This document shows, one piece after another, positions 11,420-23,338 of a stretch of 64,000 bases of DNA. The number at the start of each line of letters is the position of its first letter. The stretch's first letter is position 1. Origin of the DNA: Rhizophagus irregularis (lineage: Eukaryota; Glomeromycota; Glomeromycetes; Glomerales; Glomeraceae); contig NC_089441.1 in NCBI RefSeq assembly GCF_026210795.1, positions 3,038,001-3,102,000 of the forward strand. The letters are read 5' to 3'. A model generated the notes under the pieces. It had not been told where the DNA came from and did no database searches. It saw only the letters and a program-made list of their open reading frames with translations. A program made the translations under genes and the position numbers.

Positions 11420-14126
11420 TGGTGCGGCGCATCTATACTCATCAAAAATTTCGTGTAACTGCCAAATCTATCTAGTTCTACATTTTGTGTAATTTATAAA
11501 ATTAACACCGATAGAATGATAGATTAGGTTATTCTCTTTCAATCTATCGGTTTTAATTTGAGATTACATGATTTTTTGGTGGACTATTAAAGTTTTAAAA
11601 TGCGTAAAATCATATGTCTTTATTAGTAAATATCAAAAATTCGGAAAAACTGAAATGATAAATTTCACATGGATTTATGATGTAATTTTGATCTTCATGT
11701 ATAAATAATGAATCGCAGTAACGAAGATATTGAGAATCTTCATTTTCCCACGCGTTGTTATCATTAAATTAAAAATGCCGCCCGTCAAGAAACGACAAAA
11801 ACTTTACAAGCAACAGTTTCGGACATCAGATGGTAGGTTTGGAACAAAAAAAGGAGCAATAACAACCATCCAACACAATATGAATTGAATATTAGAGAAG
11901 GGACCGATGACGTCGCTCTTGAGTTAGAATTTTCTGCAGAGGAATGGGGAGATGATGATGACAGTGGATGGGAGGATGAGTTTGATTTAGAAAAGGAAAA
12001 AAATACTCAATCAAAATTGATGATGATTGAGTTAGGTAAGAAATAAAAGCAATTATTTCAGAATAATTTTTTATTTATTTATTGTGTTTTTAGAGTGGGA
12101 TGTAAATAACGAATTTGAAAAAAAGAAACGAGGTCCATATAGTGCATGTAAGACACCAAAATCAACATATTATGATAAGTGGGGACCAAGTGGCTCATTT
12201 ACCAAAGCGGCATTTGGCACCTCAAAGATCACAAGTTTTTTTCCCGTATATAAAGCTCAATCTAATACCGATCATAATATTGAAAATGAAAGTGAACAAA
12301 GTGGATCAGAGGAAGAAAACATATGTAAAGTGACTAATATTGATGCAAGAATGAAGGCTTTGAAAGAAGAATTAGGAAGTCAGGCACAATAAAATGAAGG
12401 TTAATGAATACAATAAGAAACGAGCAATATTTGAGTATTTGAAACTATCAGATGAAAATGGTGGTGGGAAAATGGAAGCAAGTTTAAATGTTGCACGTAT
12501 GGTTTTTGTTGATGGTGGAGTTTGGAAAGCTCGTCAAATACGAAATTGGGCTAATTATTGGCTTCTTCATAATGCACTTCCTATATCATATCAAGGAAAG
12601 CATCAAAAAACCATTCGATTAATTGATGATGAAGATGTTGCTGAAGAATGTCATGCTTGGATTCGAGATCAAAATTACAAAGTCATGCCTATAAAATTCA
12701 AAGAGTTTATAGAACACAATCTATTAGCTAAGTTGGAAATTAATAAGAAAAAAACTATAAATATTTCAACTGCAGTCCGCTGGCTTCATATTCTTGGATA
12801 TACAAAGCAAAGACAAAAGCAAGGTATATTTTATGATGGACATGAACGTGCGGATGTGGTTCAATATAGAAATGATTTTTTAAAACAAATTTTTGAATAT
12901 GAGAGGCTTATGTCACGTTATGAAGGTGAAAATATGGATCGGATCTTACCTGATTTAGCAGAAGGTGAAAAAGAGCACATTTTGGTAACGCATGATGAAT
13001 GTATTTTTTATTCTAATGATGGATTACGTGGTGTATGGGCCAAAAATGGTGAATTGCCTTTACGGAAAAAAGGTAATGGTAAATCAATTATGATTAGCGA
13101 GTTTTTAACAGAAGTTGATGGACGTTTGAAATTGAAACCAGAAAATATTGAACAATACCCTAATGTTCCAGTAGAAGCTCGTGAATATTTAGAGCCAGGT
13201 AAAGATCGTGAAGGTTATTGGACGGCAGAAAATGTCATTGAACAGATAAAGATTAAAGCAATTCCTATATTTGAAGTTCTTTATCCAAATTGTATCGGCA
13301 TTTTTGCATTTGATAACAGTTCAAATCATGCAATATTTGCAAAAGATGCATTAGTGGCAAAAAAAATGAACTTAAAACCTGGTGGTTTGCAACCAAAAAT
13401 GCGTGATACTTACTGGGGTCCTGATAACCAGTTGCAATCAATGGTATTTTCTGATGACCATCCAAATGAAAAGCTTCGAGGTCAGCCTAAGGGACTGAGA
13501 CAAATATTACAAGAACGAAAAAAATGGCCTAATGGTGGATTGATGTTGGAATGCAAAGAATGCAAAGAAAAAAATGATGATGAAAATCGAATTAATTGTT
13601 GTGCGCGCCGAGTAATGTCCTTAGAACCAGATTTTCTTGCTCAAAAGGGTGCAATTGCTGAAATAATTGAAAAGGCAGGTCACAAATGTATTTTTTACCC
13701 AAAATTTCATTGTGAACTTAACTTTATTGAGCGTTATTGGGGGGCTGCAAAGAGGCATGCAAGAGAAAACTGTAATTATTCATGGGTAGGATTAAAACAA
13801 ATTGTACCCCAAAGTCTTGAATCAGTTTCATTAATTACAATTAGAAGATTTGCAAGAAAAGCTTGGCGTTATATGAGTTTATATCAAAAAGGAATTGGTG
13901 GAAAATTAGCTGAATATGCAGTTAAAAAATATAGATCTCATAGAAGAATTCCGGACGAAGTTATAGAAGAATTAAACCAAATTAAATTTGATTAGTTTAT
14001 GTTTTACGCCGCGAAATTAAAAACTGATTGCTTAACGACTAATAAAAACCATTTCACGTGAATTTCACGTGACTTTATTATAATTTGAATTTCGGACTAA
14101 TTGATGAGTATAGGTGCGCCGCACCA
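11420..14126 (+). mobile_element. DDE transposon (2.7 kb) with TA duplication inserted in the LINE
   Basis: The inverted ends TGGTGCGGCGCATCTATACT and the complement of TATAGGTGCGCCGCACCA match over about 25 bp with few differences. Both are bordered by TA (11418-11419 and 14127-14128). LINE homology resumes on both sides. The TA duplication and an IS630-like transposase place it in the Tc1/mariner (IS630-ITm) group. It is younger than the LINE it splits. Confidence 0.85.
12394..13995 (+). CDS. IS630/Tc1-mariner-like DDE transposase (main open frame, 533 aa)
   Basis: This frame encodes the catalytic part of the transposase that would cut and join the element's inverted ends. Numbering from the ATG at 12394, the candidate catalytic residues are D201 (THDECIF), D307 (FDNSSNH) and E446 in NFIERYWGAAKR, the classic IS630-type motif. 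The second D and the E are 139 residues apart, far more than in ordinary Tc1 enzymes. The extra segment carries a Cys cluster (CKECKEK, then CCARR). The N-terminal part lies upstream in other frames: 11775 (MPPVKKRQKLYK), 11891-12035 (acidic), a 58-bp intron at 12036-12093, then 12094-12392. Frameshifts near 11890 and 12392 separate these pieces, so the copy is probably inactive unless further introns repair the frame. Confidence 0.8.
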   Translation: MKVNEYNKKRAIFEYLKLSDENGGGKMEASLNVARMVFVDGGVWKARQIRNWANYWLLHNALPISYQGKHQKTIRLIDDEDVAEECHAWIRDQNYKVMPIKFKEFIEHNLLAKLEINKKKTINISTAVRWLHILGYTKQRQKQGIFYDGHERADVVQYRNDFLKQIFEYERLMSRYEGENMDRILPDLAEGEKEHILVTHDECIFYSNDGLRGVWAKNGELPLRKKGNGKSIMISEFLTEVDGRLKLKPENIEQYPNVPVEAREYLEPGKDREGYWTAENVIEQIKIKAIPIFEVLYPNCIGIFAFDNSSNHAIFAKDALVAKKMNLKPGGLQPKMRDTYWGPDNQLQSMVFSDDHPNEKLRGQPKGLRQILQERKKWPNGGLMLECKECKEKNDDENRINCCARRVMSLEPDFLAQKGAIAEIIEKAGHKCIFYPKFHCELNFIERYWGAAKRHARENCNYSWVGLKQIVPQSLESVSLITIRRFARKAWRYMSLYQKGIGGKLAEYAVKKYRSHRRIPDEVIEELNQIKFD

Positions 14127-15456
14127 TAGTAGCAGCAAGACCAGCTTTTCGTCTGAGGACAGAAAACATCAGGTTAACTATCAATTGAATAGTACTTTCT
14201 GAAAAGAGAGTAGTTTGTAGACGGAATTCCAATCTTGGGAGAAGGTCAGCATTATAGAGATAGGCTACATGTTGTACAAGTAATTTCTTTGGACCAAGAA
14301 AAGCAGCCATATCTTTAACCATGACGTTGCTTGTTTAAGTACAAATTGGGGAGGTGGACAAAGAAAACTAAACGCCTAAAAAGCAAAAAAGAAGCACAAG
14401 AGCCAAAGAGGAGAGAGAGAAATACATTGGAGCAGGGCAAAGGAGAAGGTAAAAGATTAAAGGTAATCAAAGAAAAAGGTTGAAAAAAAGAAAGAAGGAC
14501 ATATTTTGCCAAATTAGCTTGAACATTATTTAAAGTATAAAATTCGGCAGTAATTGAAAGACAGTCTTCAATTCCAGACTTTGAAGAAGCAACAAGTATA
14601 GAGTCATCCATAAAGGTTAAATGGGAAATCGGCAAAGAATGTTGTTCAAATTCAAGTGGAGAATAGTCTAATAGAGCTGAGGATTTCAAAACAAAAGGAT
14701 CGCGTGCTTCGCTATTCAAAACCGTAAGTAGAGGATCCAAATAAATAATCCAAAGTAGGGGGGAAATGATTTCTCCTTAATCAATACCCACACGTACTCG
14801 ATAAGAAGCAGTATCACCATGACAAGTAAGGATCTTATTATTCCACTTAGTAAAAAGATTCAGAATGAATTGCACTAAAAGTGCAGGTAAATGAAGTCTA
14901 ACTAAAGCGAATTTAAGCATGTTTAAATCCATAGAATCAAAAGCTTTAGAAATATCTTGAGAAACGATCCAGAGTTCCTGATCATCAGTGGAATCATGTT
15001 TGTATTGATGAATAATCACATCAAGCATTTTGATAGAGACATCAGTGAAGCCACCAGGCAAACCAGCAAAGTTACCTTTTTAAAGAACATGATTATCAGC
15101 AAGGATATTAGAAAAACGATTAGTGATGACTTTAACCATACATTTTCAAACAGTTTCCAAAAGAGTGATAGGTCGTGTATTCTTGAGTTGGGCATCGAAA
15201 TCATGAGGTTTGGGAATAGGATAGACCACAACTTCACGTCAGTCAGCAGGGATATCACCACGAAGAAGACAAGTATTGGCAAGTAAAAGAGAAAAATCCA
15301 AAGCTTTACCGGATAAATGTTTTAACATTTCGTAGGATATTTTTGAAGGACCGGAAGCTTTGTTATTTAGCATAGAAGAAATAACATCAGACCATTCTTG
15401 AAGAGTAATAGGAACCAGGATCGGGTTGAATAGTGAGGCAGATACATTAGAAAAAG

Positions 15457-15689
15457 AGGTAAGACGAAAAGTAGTAGAGTAGGGCCGGTGTGTTGAGTAG
15501 AGTATTGTGATGTTTAGCGGTGTGTAACATAAAGGGTGTGAACCATATTCAAGTGATGAATAGACACCCGGCCAAACCGCTGGGCTGAGCTTGGACCGAG
15601 GTGTTTATTTATCACTTGAGTATAATGCCACATCCACGTTATACTCTACTCAATACCTCCACCATACTCTACTACTATTCGTATCACTC
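15457..15689. mobile_element. Mutator-type MITE (233 bp) in the LINE
   Basis: The word TAGAAAAAG flanks the insert at 15448-15456 and 15690-15698, a 9-bp duplication. The ends are imperfect inverted repeats around ACGAAAAGTAGTAGAGTA and TACTCTACTACTATTCGT, with an inner repeat TTGAGTAGAGTAT. The 9-bp duplication suggests the Mutator group. No coding capacity is seen. Confidence 0.65.
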
Positions 15690-15933
15690 TAGAAAAAGGA
15701 GTGTAAGCTTTTTGCCATCGTGGAGGGAATGAAGCAATAGAGGAATAATGGACCAATGGAAGCGAGACAACAGATTGAAAATGAGCAACAGCAGCTTGTT
15801 TGATATCCAAGAACAACTAAGACATGGTCAAGGACAATTGACCAGTTTTCAACTGACAATACTGAATCAATAAAAGTTTCAAGAGAGTTCGAAAAATGTT
15901 TGTCACGTAATGCTGTATAATATTCCACATATA

Positions 15934-16371
15934 GGTGCTGTCGGAATTCCCTAATTACGACATTTCGGCATTACGACATATGTCGTAAATAATGCCGTAA
16001 CTGTAATGTGGCGCCGTAATTAATCATTATCACGTGACTTTTACAAATGCTAAACGATCGACAGGAATGTTTCCTTTTTTTGGAAACTCATGTAACCTTG
16101 TGCAACCAATTATTCAATTTTATTGAGGGACATAATTTCCTTTTTGGAAATCTGTGTAACGTCACGTGATGAAACGCGAAAAAAATTGACCCAGCATTAC
16201 GAACTTGGCTGAAATTAAGTTTAGTCTTATTCATTTACGGCATATATATTTACGACATTACAGCGTTAAATTCAATTACGGCATTACGGCATCATGGTGT
16301 TTACGATTTACGGCATTTAATTACGGCATTACGGCACATACCGTAACCGTAAAAATAATTCCGACAGCATC
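15934..16371. mobile_element. MITE (438 bp) with TA/TATA duplication in the LINE
   Basis: The ends GGTGCTGTCGGAATT and AATTCCGACAGCATC are near-perfect inverted repeats, flanked by TATA at 15930-15933 and 16372-16375 (allowing one base shift). The interior is filled with permutations of TTACGGCATTACGG. LINE sequence continues between this element and the next one (16376-16574). Confidence 0.7.
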
Positions 16372-16582
16372 TATAATTCCACAGAGTTTGTAAGGTATTG
16401 TGCGAATTTGGTACTCAGGAAAGCAGAGACTAAATTCTTTTATGAATGTAAAAAGGATTTAAATTCAGATAAAGGTATCGTAGAATATAGACTGGAACTG
16501 AACAATCAAAAATTAAGGATGCGAGATTCGCAAGATAAGAAGGTAATATGGCCATCATTTGTGAAATTTGGGTAGGCCGATT

Positions 16583-17564
16583 TAAAGATGTTAGCCGTAA
16601 CTGTAATATTAAGACACAGTGTCGTATGTAATAGGTTGCAACCTATCTACATTAAAAAGCAAAAGTTGTAATGCTGTAATTAGGTTGTAATGCCATAATT
16701 AGGTCGAAATACTGTAATTAGGTCTTAATGCCGTAACTAATCCGTAATGCCGTAATTCCGAAATTACGTATGTAATTTCGGCCAGAATTATGCACTTAAT
16801 TTTAGCAGAAATTAACAAATATCCTAAAAAGGAAAGTGTTGTTACACAAAATTCCAGTGTCGTTTCCACTAAAATCAATTTTTGTGGAACGGCTATCGCC
16901 AAAAAAGGAAAGATCTGCATTCCCGTTTTGGCTGAATTATGATTTTCGGCTGAAATTACATGTTTAAGTGAAATTACGTTAATTTCGGCCGGAATTATAT
17001 TTCGGATTTCGGATTTCGGATTTTAGGAAATATGTGACCGTGTAATTTCAATTTTAAGGGGTAAATAATATCAAAAATAATAATAATAATAATTTTTTTT
17101 TTTTGTAAAAAAGTTTATATGTAAATTATGCATAAAATTATCTAATTATTAAAGATATTATGCTAATTTAATATAAATTTTTTGAAAAAAACTTAATATT
17201 TCCCACCTTCTACCCCGACCACCCACTCCTAGGGATTTTAGTTCATTATATAATTTTTTTCTTTACATGAACGCGTATACAAAATACAAAAAAAAATGCG
17301 ACGCGTCTTATGTACCCCCTAAAAATTAAAATTACACGACATATAAACTATTGTAATTTACTTTTATAATTCATTACTTTTATTTTAAATTTTTATGCCA
17401 TTAAAAATTACGACATTACAGCCTAATTATAGCATTGCGACCTAATTACAGCATTACGACCCAATTACAGCATTACGGCCTAATTACAGTATTACGAAAA
17501 GTGCTGTAATGCTGTATGCTGTAATATTACGGCATCGGCCAATCAATTACGGCTAACATCTTTA
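16583..17564. mobile_element. hAT-like non-autonomous element (982 bp) in the LINE
   Basis: The ends TAAAGATGTTAGCCGTAA and TTACGGCTAACATCTTTA are exact inverted repeats. The flanks are GGCCGATT (16575-16582) and GGCCAATT (17565-17572), an 8-bp duplication with one mismatch. The interior contains many near-copies of a GTAATGCCGTAATTAGGT-like word on the left and of TTACAGCATTACGACCTAA on the right. No transposase is visible. Confidence 0.8.
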
Positions 17565-18753
17565 GGCCAATTAGAATGACGAGTAGTAAGGTGGTATAAG
17601 AAATGATCCAAAAACTTGTTAATAGCGATAAGCTTAGATAAATCTGAAGAATATGAATGGTGGTGAGTATTGGAAACCTTGTAAAATGGTAAGGTATCAA
17701 CTGCAGTACTGAAAATGGCAGCTTTCAAGGTATGTCATATGCAATCTAAAGAAAGGGAGGAGAAATCAACATGGGAATTGTATTGTTTGTCCAAATAAAC
17801 TCCAAGAGTATCATCCACTTGTGCAGTAAATTTTTTCCATTGTTCATCTGAAGTGTAGGAATAAGCAAAAATAGTATGCAATTTTTTTTTCTGTTTGAGG
17901 TGGGATTTGGCTAAAATAGCCATACAGGAGCTAAAATTAAAAACCGTAACCAAAGCATAATGATCAGTAAAAGGATGGTCAAGAAGATGAGGACAAGTAA
18001 TCACTTGTGAAAAAAGACCAGAGGCAGGAAATCCAGGTGAAGACCAAATATAATCCAATCTGGAAAAACCATTAGCATGATGAAACATGGGATCAGGGCA
18101 GATGTTGAAGAAGAATGGGCCTGATGATCTGTAAAAAATCTAGAGGAGAGTAAACAGAGAAGCTTAAAGTGATTATGTGAATAAGAAGAATGGGTAATAT
18201 TAAAATCGCTGAGAATAATCACATGATAATTATTAGAACGGGCGTAATCAAGCCAAGAAAGAAGTTTGGCAATAAGATCATTGCAAACAGATTGGTGAAT
18301 AGAACCAGAAATGGGGTAATATAGGGAAATAATTGAAATTTTCGTTTGATGAAAAAAAAGATCTAATTTTAAAAGATGACCATTCCAAGAATCAATCGTC
18401 TGAACATGTTTATGTAGAGGATTACGGAGTAAAATACCAACTCCATCATGAGGGCGAAAAGAAGAAGAACAGGTCCAATAGGACCGGAAATTAAATTGAA
18501 AATGTTCTTTAGTAAAAATAAATTTAGCATTAGAAAAGTAAGACAGGTATCATTTAAAGATAAGACACCAAAGGAAGAATGAAGAAAAAAATTTAATAAA
18601 TGTTGTTGACGCACAGGGGAAACTAAACCATTGACATTAAGTTGACCAAAATTAATAAAAGGAAAGGGTGAGGGGAAAAATTATGTTTATTGTTATCCAT
18701 TATTGTTGCATACTGGTAAAATAACGATGAAAAAGGAAAAAGGAAAGGAAAGA

Positions 18754-20750
18754 TTAATGATTAGCTTGGCCATTTTGGCGAGCTAAGATGAGGTTATTTT
18801 GTTCGATTCCTTTATTAATTGATTCAGCCAAAGAGGCAACAGTATCGGAGAGAGAGGAGAGTTGTTGTTCCATGTCAATTGGGGAAGAAGGAGCAACATT
18901 GGAAGGCGGAATGGAGGGATTGGGGTGAATCCACTTGTCAATTGCAAAGGGGAGCATTAATATCGACAAGGATGTTGTTGTTAGGGATAACTGTATCATC
19001 CCATCCTTGCATGAAGGAAGGGATATAGGAAGGCGGTTTGTTAACAAAGGGTCTGAGACAGAAGCACGAGCAGCCATAGCAGATTCCAATTTGGAAAGAC
19101 GGCTATTCATGGTAGAAAATTGGGTGGTGAGAAGAGCTAATTCTTCAACTACTTTTTCAAGAGTAGCGCCGATAGATTTCCAATCGGTAAGCACAGTGGG
19201 AGAGTAGAATACGTAACATCCATACCATCGACATAGTGATTGAGTTCATTATCATCTGGAATATGACAATGTTGATTATTATTATTAAGGTTGTCACAAT
19301 TTCACAGATGATGTTGAGAGCGGGAATGAGATTGTTGTCTATTCTTAAGTCATGAACTAGAACGATGGCGCAATGCATTACCACACGATTGTCTATCATT
19401 ATTATAATCAGGTCAAGCAAAACGATTATGATGCTTAGCTGGATGTAAAAGAGGTAAGTGTTTATTGTATAATGCACGCAATTTATCGTTAGATTGCCAT
19501 GGGTGAGCAGGCAGTTGGGCGAGATGAAGAACCACATTGATCAGGGTTATAATTAAGACAACCACATCAATGACAGAGGGAAATGACTTCATTTGGAGAA
19601 TGCCAGGTTAGGCCTACTTTCTTGAGGGCACATAAAATGGACTTAGCATTTTCTATGGCAGTTTCAGAAGCAAAGTGGCAATAGGCGTAAGGTTTAGGAT
19701 TATAGGAATTTATTGAGAATGGAACATTAATTGATTTAGCGGAGACTTCATCGGCAATTTCAGCAAGATCAACCGCAATAGTGCCACAGGAAAGGCTGGC
19801 AAGTAGAGTGATATAAGCACGTCTTTCAGCACGCTGATCAGGTAAAAAAGTAGCAGGGCAAATGCGTAGGCAGTGTCCTCCACAAAGGATACTCCAGGTA
19901 GAGTCGAGGTTCTGTAATGCACCAGTAGATTCAAAGGTAATATATGCTGTACAGTAAAGTTTAGATAAATGGGTATGGCAACGAATAATATTGCCATAAC
20001 GAGAGAAGGTACCACACAAAAGTGCGTTAATGATAAAGAGTGGGATGTCAGTAACCACTGGGGTACGCGCATGTTCATCAGCCTTAATAGCTTGGGGTCA
20101 TATGCATGGAAATGCAGGCCAAACAAAGAATCCATAGAGGAAGCTGTGGCTTTGTCGAGATCTTCCTTTTTTCAGAAATGTATGATGATCCTCTTAAGAT
20201 CGTTAGATCCACTATACGTGGCATGACTACCATAAGAGGGGAACAAGAAAAGTTGTCAATCAACCACATCGCACGTGTCATGGTTTGAAGCGAAGTGATC
20301 CCAGAAGCCTTCAACGTCATTAGGAGCAGCTGAGGCATAGTATAGAGTGGGCTGGAATTGTACTGCAGCTTTGGAAGCGTTAGAGAAGGCAGCACGTTCA
20401 GGGAAAGATACTGCAGAAGTAATTTCAGGACTTTTGCCTTTATCATTATTACCAGCAAAAGCGTGTTGAGAAGCGTTAAGAGAGGAGGTATCAGGTTGAG
20501 AAGTTTTCTTGGTGGAAGTTGTCTCAACAGGGCCAGGAGGTGTGAGAGGTTTATCAACATCTATGACAGAGTCTTCAGCACTGACTCTGGTACGTTTATT
20601 AGTTGAGGTGGTCGAAGGTGGAGTGTTCAAAGGGCCAGATGAAGAGGAATCTTGACCAAAAATGTTGCCAGTTGGAGAGCTAAAAGCAGGACGTTTAGTA
20701 GTAGTATCATTGTTAGACTTGTTGTTTTTCTTTTTGTTATCTTTAGTCAT
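18754..20750 (-). pseudogene. LINE ORF1-like region
   Basis: The region between the LINE 5' leader and ORF2 reads in several overlapping frames. The N-terminus (20750-20256) is a Ser/Thr/Lys-rich disordered segment starting MTKDNKKKNNKSNN. The middle (20058-19567) has an RNA-recognition-like block with YITFESTGA. The C-terminal part (19194-18754) is rich in Leu and Glu. ORF1 proteins of LINEs bind the element's RNA. That role is assigned from position and composition, because no diagnostic motif is complete. Frameshifts break it. Confidence 0.6.
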
Positions 20751-20893
20751 CTTGTAAAGCGTTATAGTTATTTAAAATAAAGAAAACATAAAGAAAAAGT
20801 AATAAAAAACCAAAAAAAAATTTTATTTTTTTCGTAAATATTGTCAAGTGAGCAGAACGGAAGAAAGTTAGTTTCCCAGTTTTATCCTTTTAC

Positions 20894-21827
20894 TTTGCTA
20901 GAGTTTTACGGCCAAGTCACCCTCTACTTCTTATGAAGCATCATCGGACTAGTATCCTATCATCTTCCTGGGCAACCATTATACCGAGTACTTAATTTCT
21001 CAGGTAACAGCACCACTATGAAGACATCCCCCATCGGGCCACATTTAAGGCTGATCTGAAGCTAGGAATACACCACCTACTCGTCCTTAAAACCAAACCC
21101 ATTGCATGATACTGGTACTCAATTTATTTTACGACCTTTAGAGAGCACCTACTTTCATGGAGGACTTTTGACAGGTAGCATCAACCATCTAGTACCCTTC
21201 CATATCACCATTTTAGGAGTTTTATCCTTTTACTTTGCTAGTGTTTACGGCCAGACCACTTATTGCCTCTTATGAGACTAATCTCGGATCTGTGTCCTAT
21301 CATCTTCATGGGTAACCATAATATCGAGTACTTAATTTCTCAGGAACAGTACCACTTAGAAGACATCCCCTATCGGGCCATTTTAGGCTGATCTGAAGCT
21401 AGGTACACGCCACCTTCTCATCCTTATTCCATTGCATGATACTGGTACTCAATTTATTTTAACGACCTTTAGAGAGCACCTACTTTCATGGAGGACTTTC
21501 GATAGGTAACATCAACCATCTAGTAATCTTCCATACCACTATTTTAGGTACTAAGTCTCACTCAAAGGCCACTACAGCCCGCGATTACCTAGCACTGATA
21601 GAGTTTTATTCTTTTACTTTGCTAGTGTTTACGGCCAGACCACCCATTGCCTCTTATGAGACTAATCTCGGGTCTGTATCCTATCATCTTCATGGGCAAC
21701 CATTATACCGAGTACTTAATTCCTCAGGTAACAGCACCACTTAGAAGACATCCCCCATCGGGCACTTTTAGGCTGATCTGAAGCTAGGTACACGCCGCCT
21801 ACTCATCCTTAATCCATTACATGATGA
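20894..21827 (-). mobile_element. Three consecutive 5'-truncated SINE copies
   Basis: Units 20894-21218, 21234-21602 and 21618-21827 each keep the 3' part of the SINE and lack the tRNA head. They are separated by the word GTTTTATCCTTTTAC at 21219-21233, a one-base variant at 21603-21617, and the word again at 21828-21842. Each copy is truncated at a different point. That fits independent target-primed insertions better than unequal crossover of one unit. Confidence 0.75.
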
Positions 21828-21842
21828 GTTTTATCCTTTTAC

Positions 21843-23338
21843 TTTGCTAGTGTTTACGGCCAGACCACCCATTGCCTCTTATGAGACTAATCTCAGGTCT
21901 GTGTCCTATCATCTCCATATGCAACCATTATACTGAGTACTTAATTTCTCAGGTAACAGCACCACTTAAAAGACATCCCCCATCGGGCCATTTTAGGCTG
22001 ATCTGAAGCTAGGTACACGCCGCCTACTCATCCTTAATCCATTGCATGATACTGGTACTCAATTTATTTTACGACCTTTAGAGAGCACCTACTTTCATAG
22101 AGGACTTTCGATAGGTAACATCAACCATCTAGTACCCTTCCATACCACCATTTAGGTATTAAGTCTCACTCAAAGGCCACTACAGCTCACGATTACCTAG
22201 CACCGATAGTATAGTTGTTTACCCCAAGTGGTATACTTTGTAGTGACCACTTGGACAGGAAGTAGCAGGTATCTGTCCAGGATCACCCCTTATGATGGGT
22301 ATCAACCACCAGGGATCACCAACCAGGACCCAAAGAGTAGAAAAATGAACCTCATAACTATGCTACCTGTTCTGTGCACGAACACCTTGGTTGGTCGAAA
22401 ACCTAACAGAAGGTCAAACTACCACTAAGACATTGCACCCTCAGCTTTACCATCTAGGACGACCATCTAGCCATTACTGATCCCAAGTGGTATCGTAAAG
22501 TGACCACCCGGACAGGAAGTAAGGTATAGTAGTGACCGCAGGACAGGACTGCGCACATGCCAATGGCCTCATAGGGAACGTTAGAAGGACACCATGACTT
22601 TTAGTTGAAATGTGCGGCCTAACTGTACACACTAATTCACCATGATGCAGTCCAACTACGCTAATCCCTGTACATCAGGAAATTTGTTTAGGCGTAATTT
22701 AGTGTAATATTTCGAAGGTGGTGTAAAATTTCGAAATATTACACTAAAAACGTAATATTACAAAAGTTTACGCTCTTAAATTTGAATAATTATAGTAATT
22801 TAAGAATATCTCGCTATCTACTGATCCAATCAAGACGATCTATAGCTCATTGGAATCAGCTCATTAAGACGGATCGAATGGTAGTAAAATCGCATTTCTA
22901 CAGTTGATAGAACACTCTATAGTATGCAGTAAAGTTTTAAATTAATAGAAAATCATCTATTGAACGTAAAGATACGATTTTACTACCATTCGATTCGTCT
23001 TGATGAGCTGATTCCAATGAGCTATAGATCGTCTTGATTGGATCAGTAGATAGCAAGATATTCTTAAATTACTATAATTATTCAAATTTAAGAGCGTAAA
23101 CTTTTGTAATATTACGTTTTTAGTGTAATATTTTGAAATTTTACACCACCTTCGAAATATTACACTAAATTATGCCTAAGCAAATTTCCTGATGTACCTT
23201 CACGCTATTGGTTGTAGCGTCCGCAGTAAAATTCATTTTTAATTTCCGTGATCGGCAGAATTAAACCTGCGACCTCACCATACTCAGGCTTAATAAGGGT
23301 CTCAGCGACTAACCACTGAGATAGGGTGATCAACCCTA
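21843..23338 (-). mobile_element. Full-length SINE copy carrying a palindromic insert
   Basis: The head at about 23335 reads GGGTTGATCACCC followed by CTATCTCAGTGGTTAGTC, and a degenerate B box lies near 23268. Without the 522-bp insert at 22673-23194 the unit is about 974 bp, matching the other full copies. A perfect 9-bp hairpin (CCAAGTGGT...ACCACTTGG) lies at about 22232-22262, and a diverged second copy lies near 22483. The right border is the 15-bp word at 23339-23353, beyond which the pogo-like host sequence resumes. Confidence 0.75.
22673..23194. mobile_element. Fully palindromic MITE (522 bp) with TA duplication
   Basis: The ends CATCAGGAAATTTG and CAAATTTCCTGATG are exact complements flanked by TA (22671-22672 and 23195-23196). 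The uninterrupted SINE copies show the empty site. The two arms, each about 230 bp, are near-perfect inverted repeats up to a short loop around 22920-22960, so the whole element could fold into one hairpin. Both arms contain the ~50-bp dyad module discussed in the findings. Confidence 0.85.

Larger units (their letters stand above)
9500..18614 (-). pseudogene. LINE ORF2 pseudogene: endonuclease, reverse transcriptase, RNase H
   Basis: The domains appear in order on the minus strand. An APE-type endonuclease C-terminus (RLDYIWSSP, then TDHYALVT) lies at 18088-17950. Reverse-transcriptase motif A (DISKAFDSMD) lies near 14940 and motif C (FMDDS) near 14605. RNase H starts with YMDGS near 10365 and continues with AEIYAIFFGL-like and KIPAHSDNAL blocks at 10230-9990. 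A C-x2-C...H-x4-C zinc motif (CSQCNSAPKDLNHLWTC) lies near 9590. The catalytic aspartates of the reverse transcriptase are intact, unlike those of the second LINE. The frame is broken many times, including a Trp-to-TGA stop near 17735. It would act on its own RNA during target-primed reverse transcription. Confidence 0.8.
8748..20878 (-). mobile_element. Non-LTR retrotransposon (LINE), full length but decayed and split
   Basis: The LINE reads right to left: a 5' leader from 20878, an ORF1-like region (20750-18754), then ORF2 with endonuclease (about 18614-17735), reverse transcriptase (about 15300-14315), RNase H (10400-9921) and a zinc motif near 9590. It ends at GTAAAAGGATAAAAC (8733-8747) instead of a poly(A) tract. 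Four later insertions interrupt it: 11420-14126, 15457-15689, 15934-16371 and 16583-17564. Without them it is about 7.7 kb, a normal size for a LINE. Many frameshifts and stops make it inactive. Confidence 0.85.
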
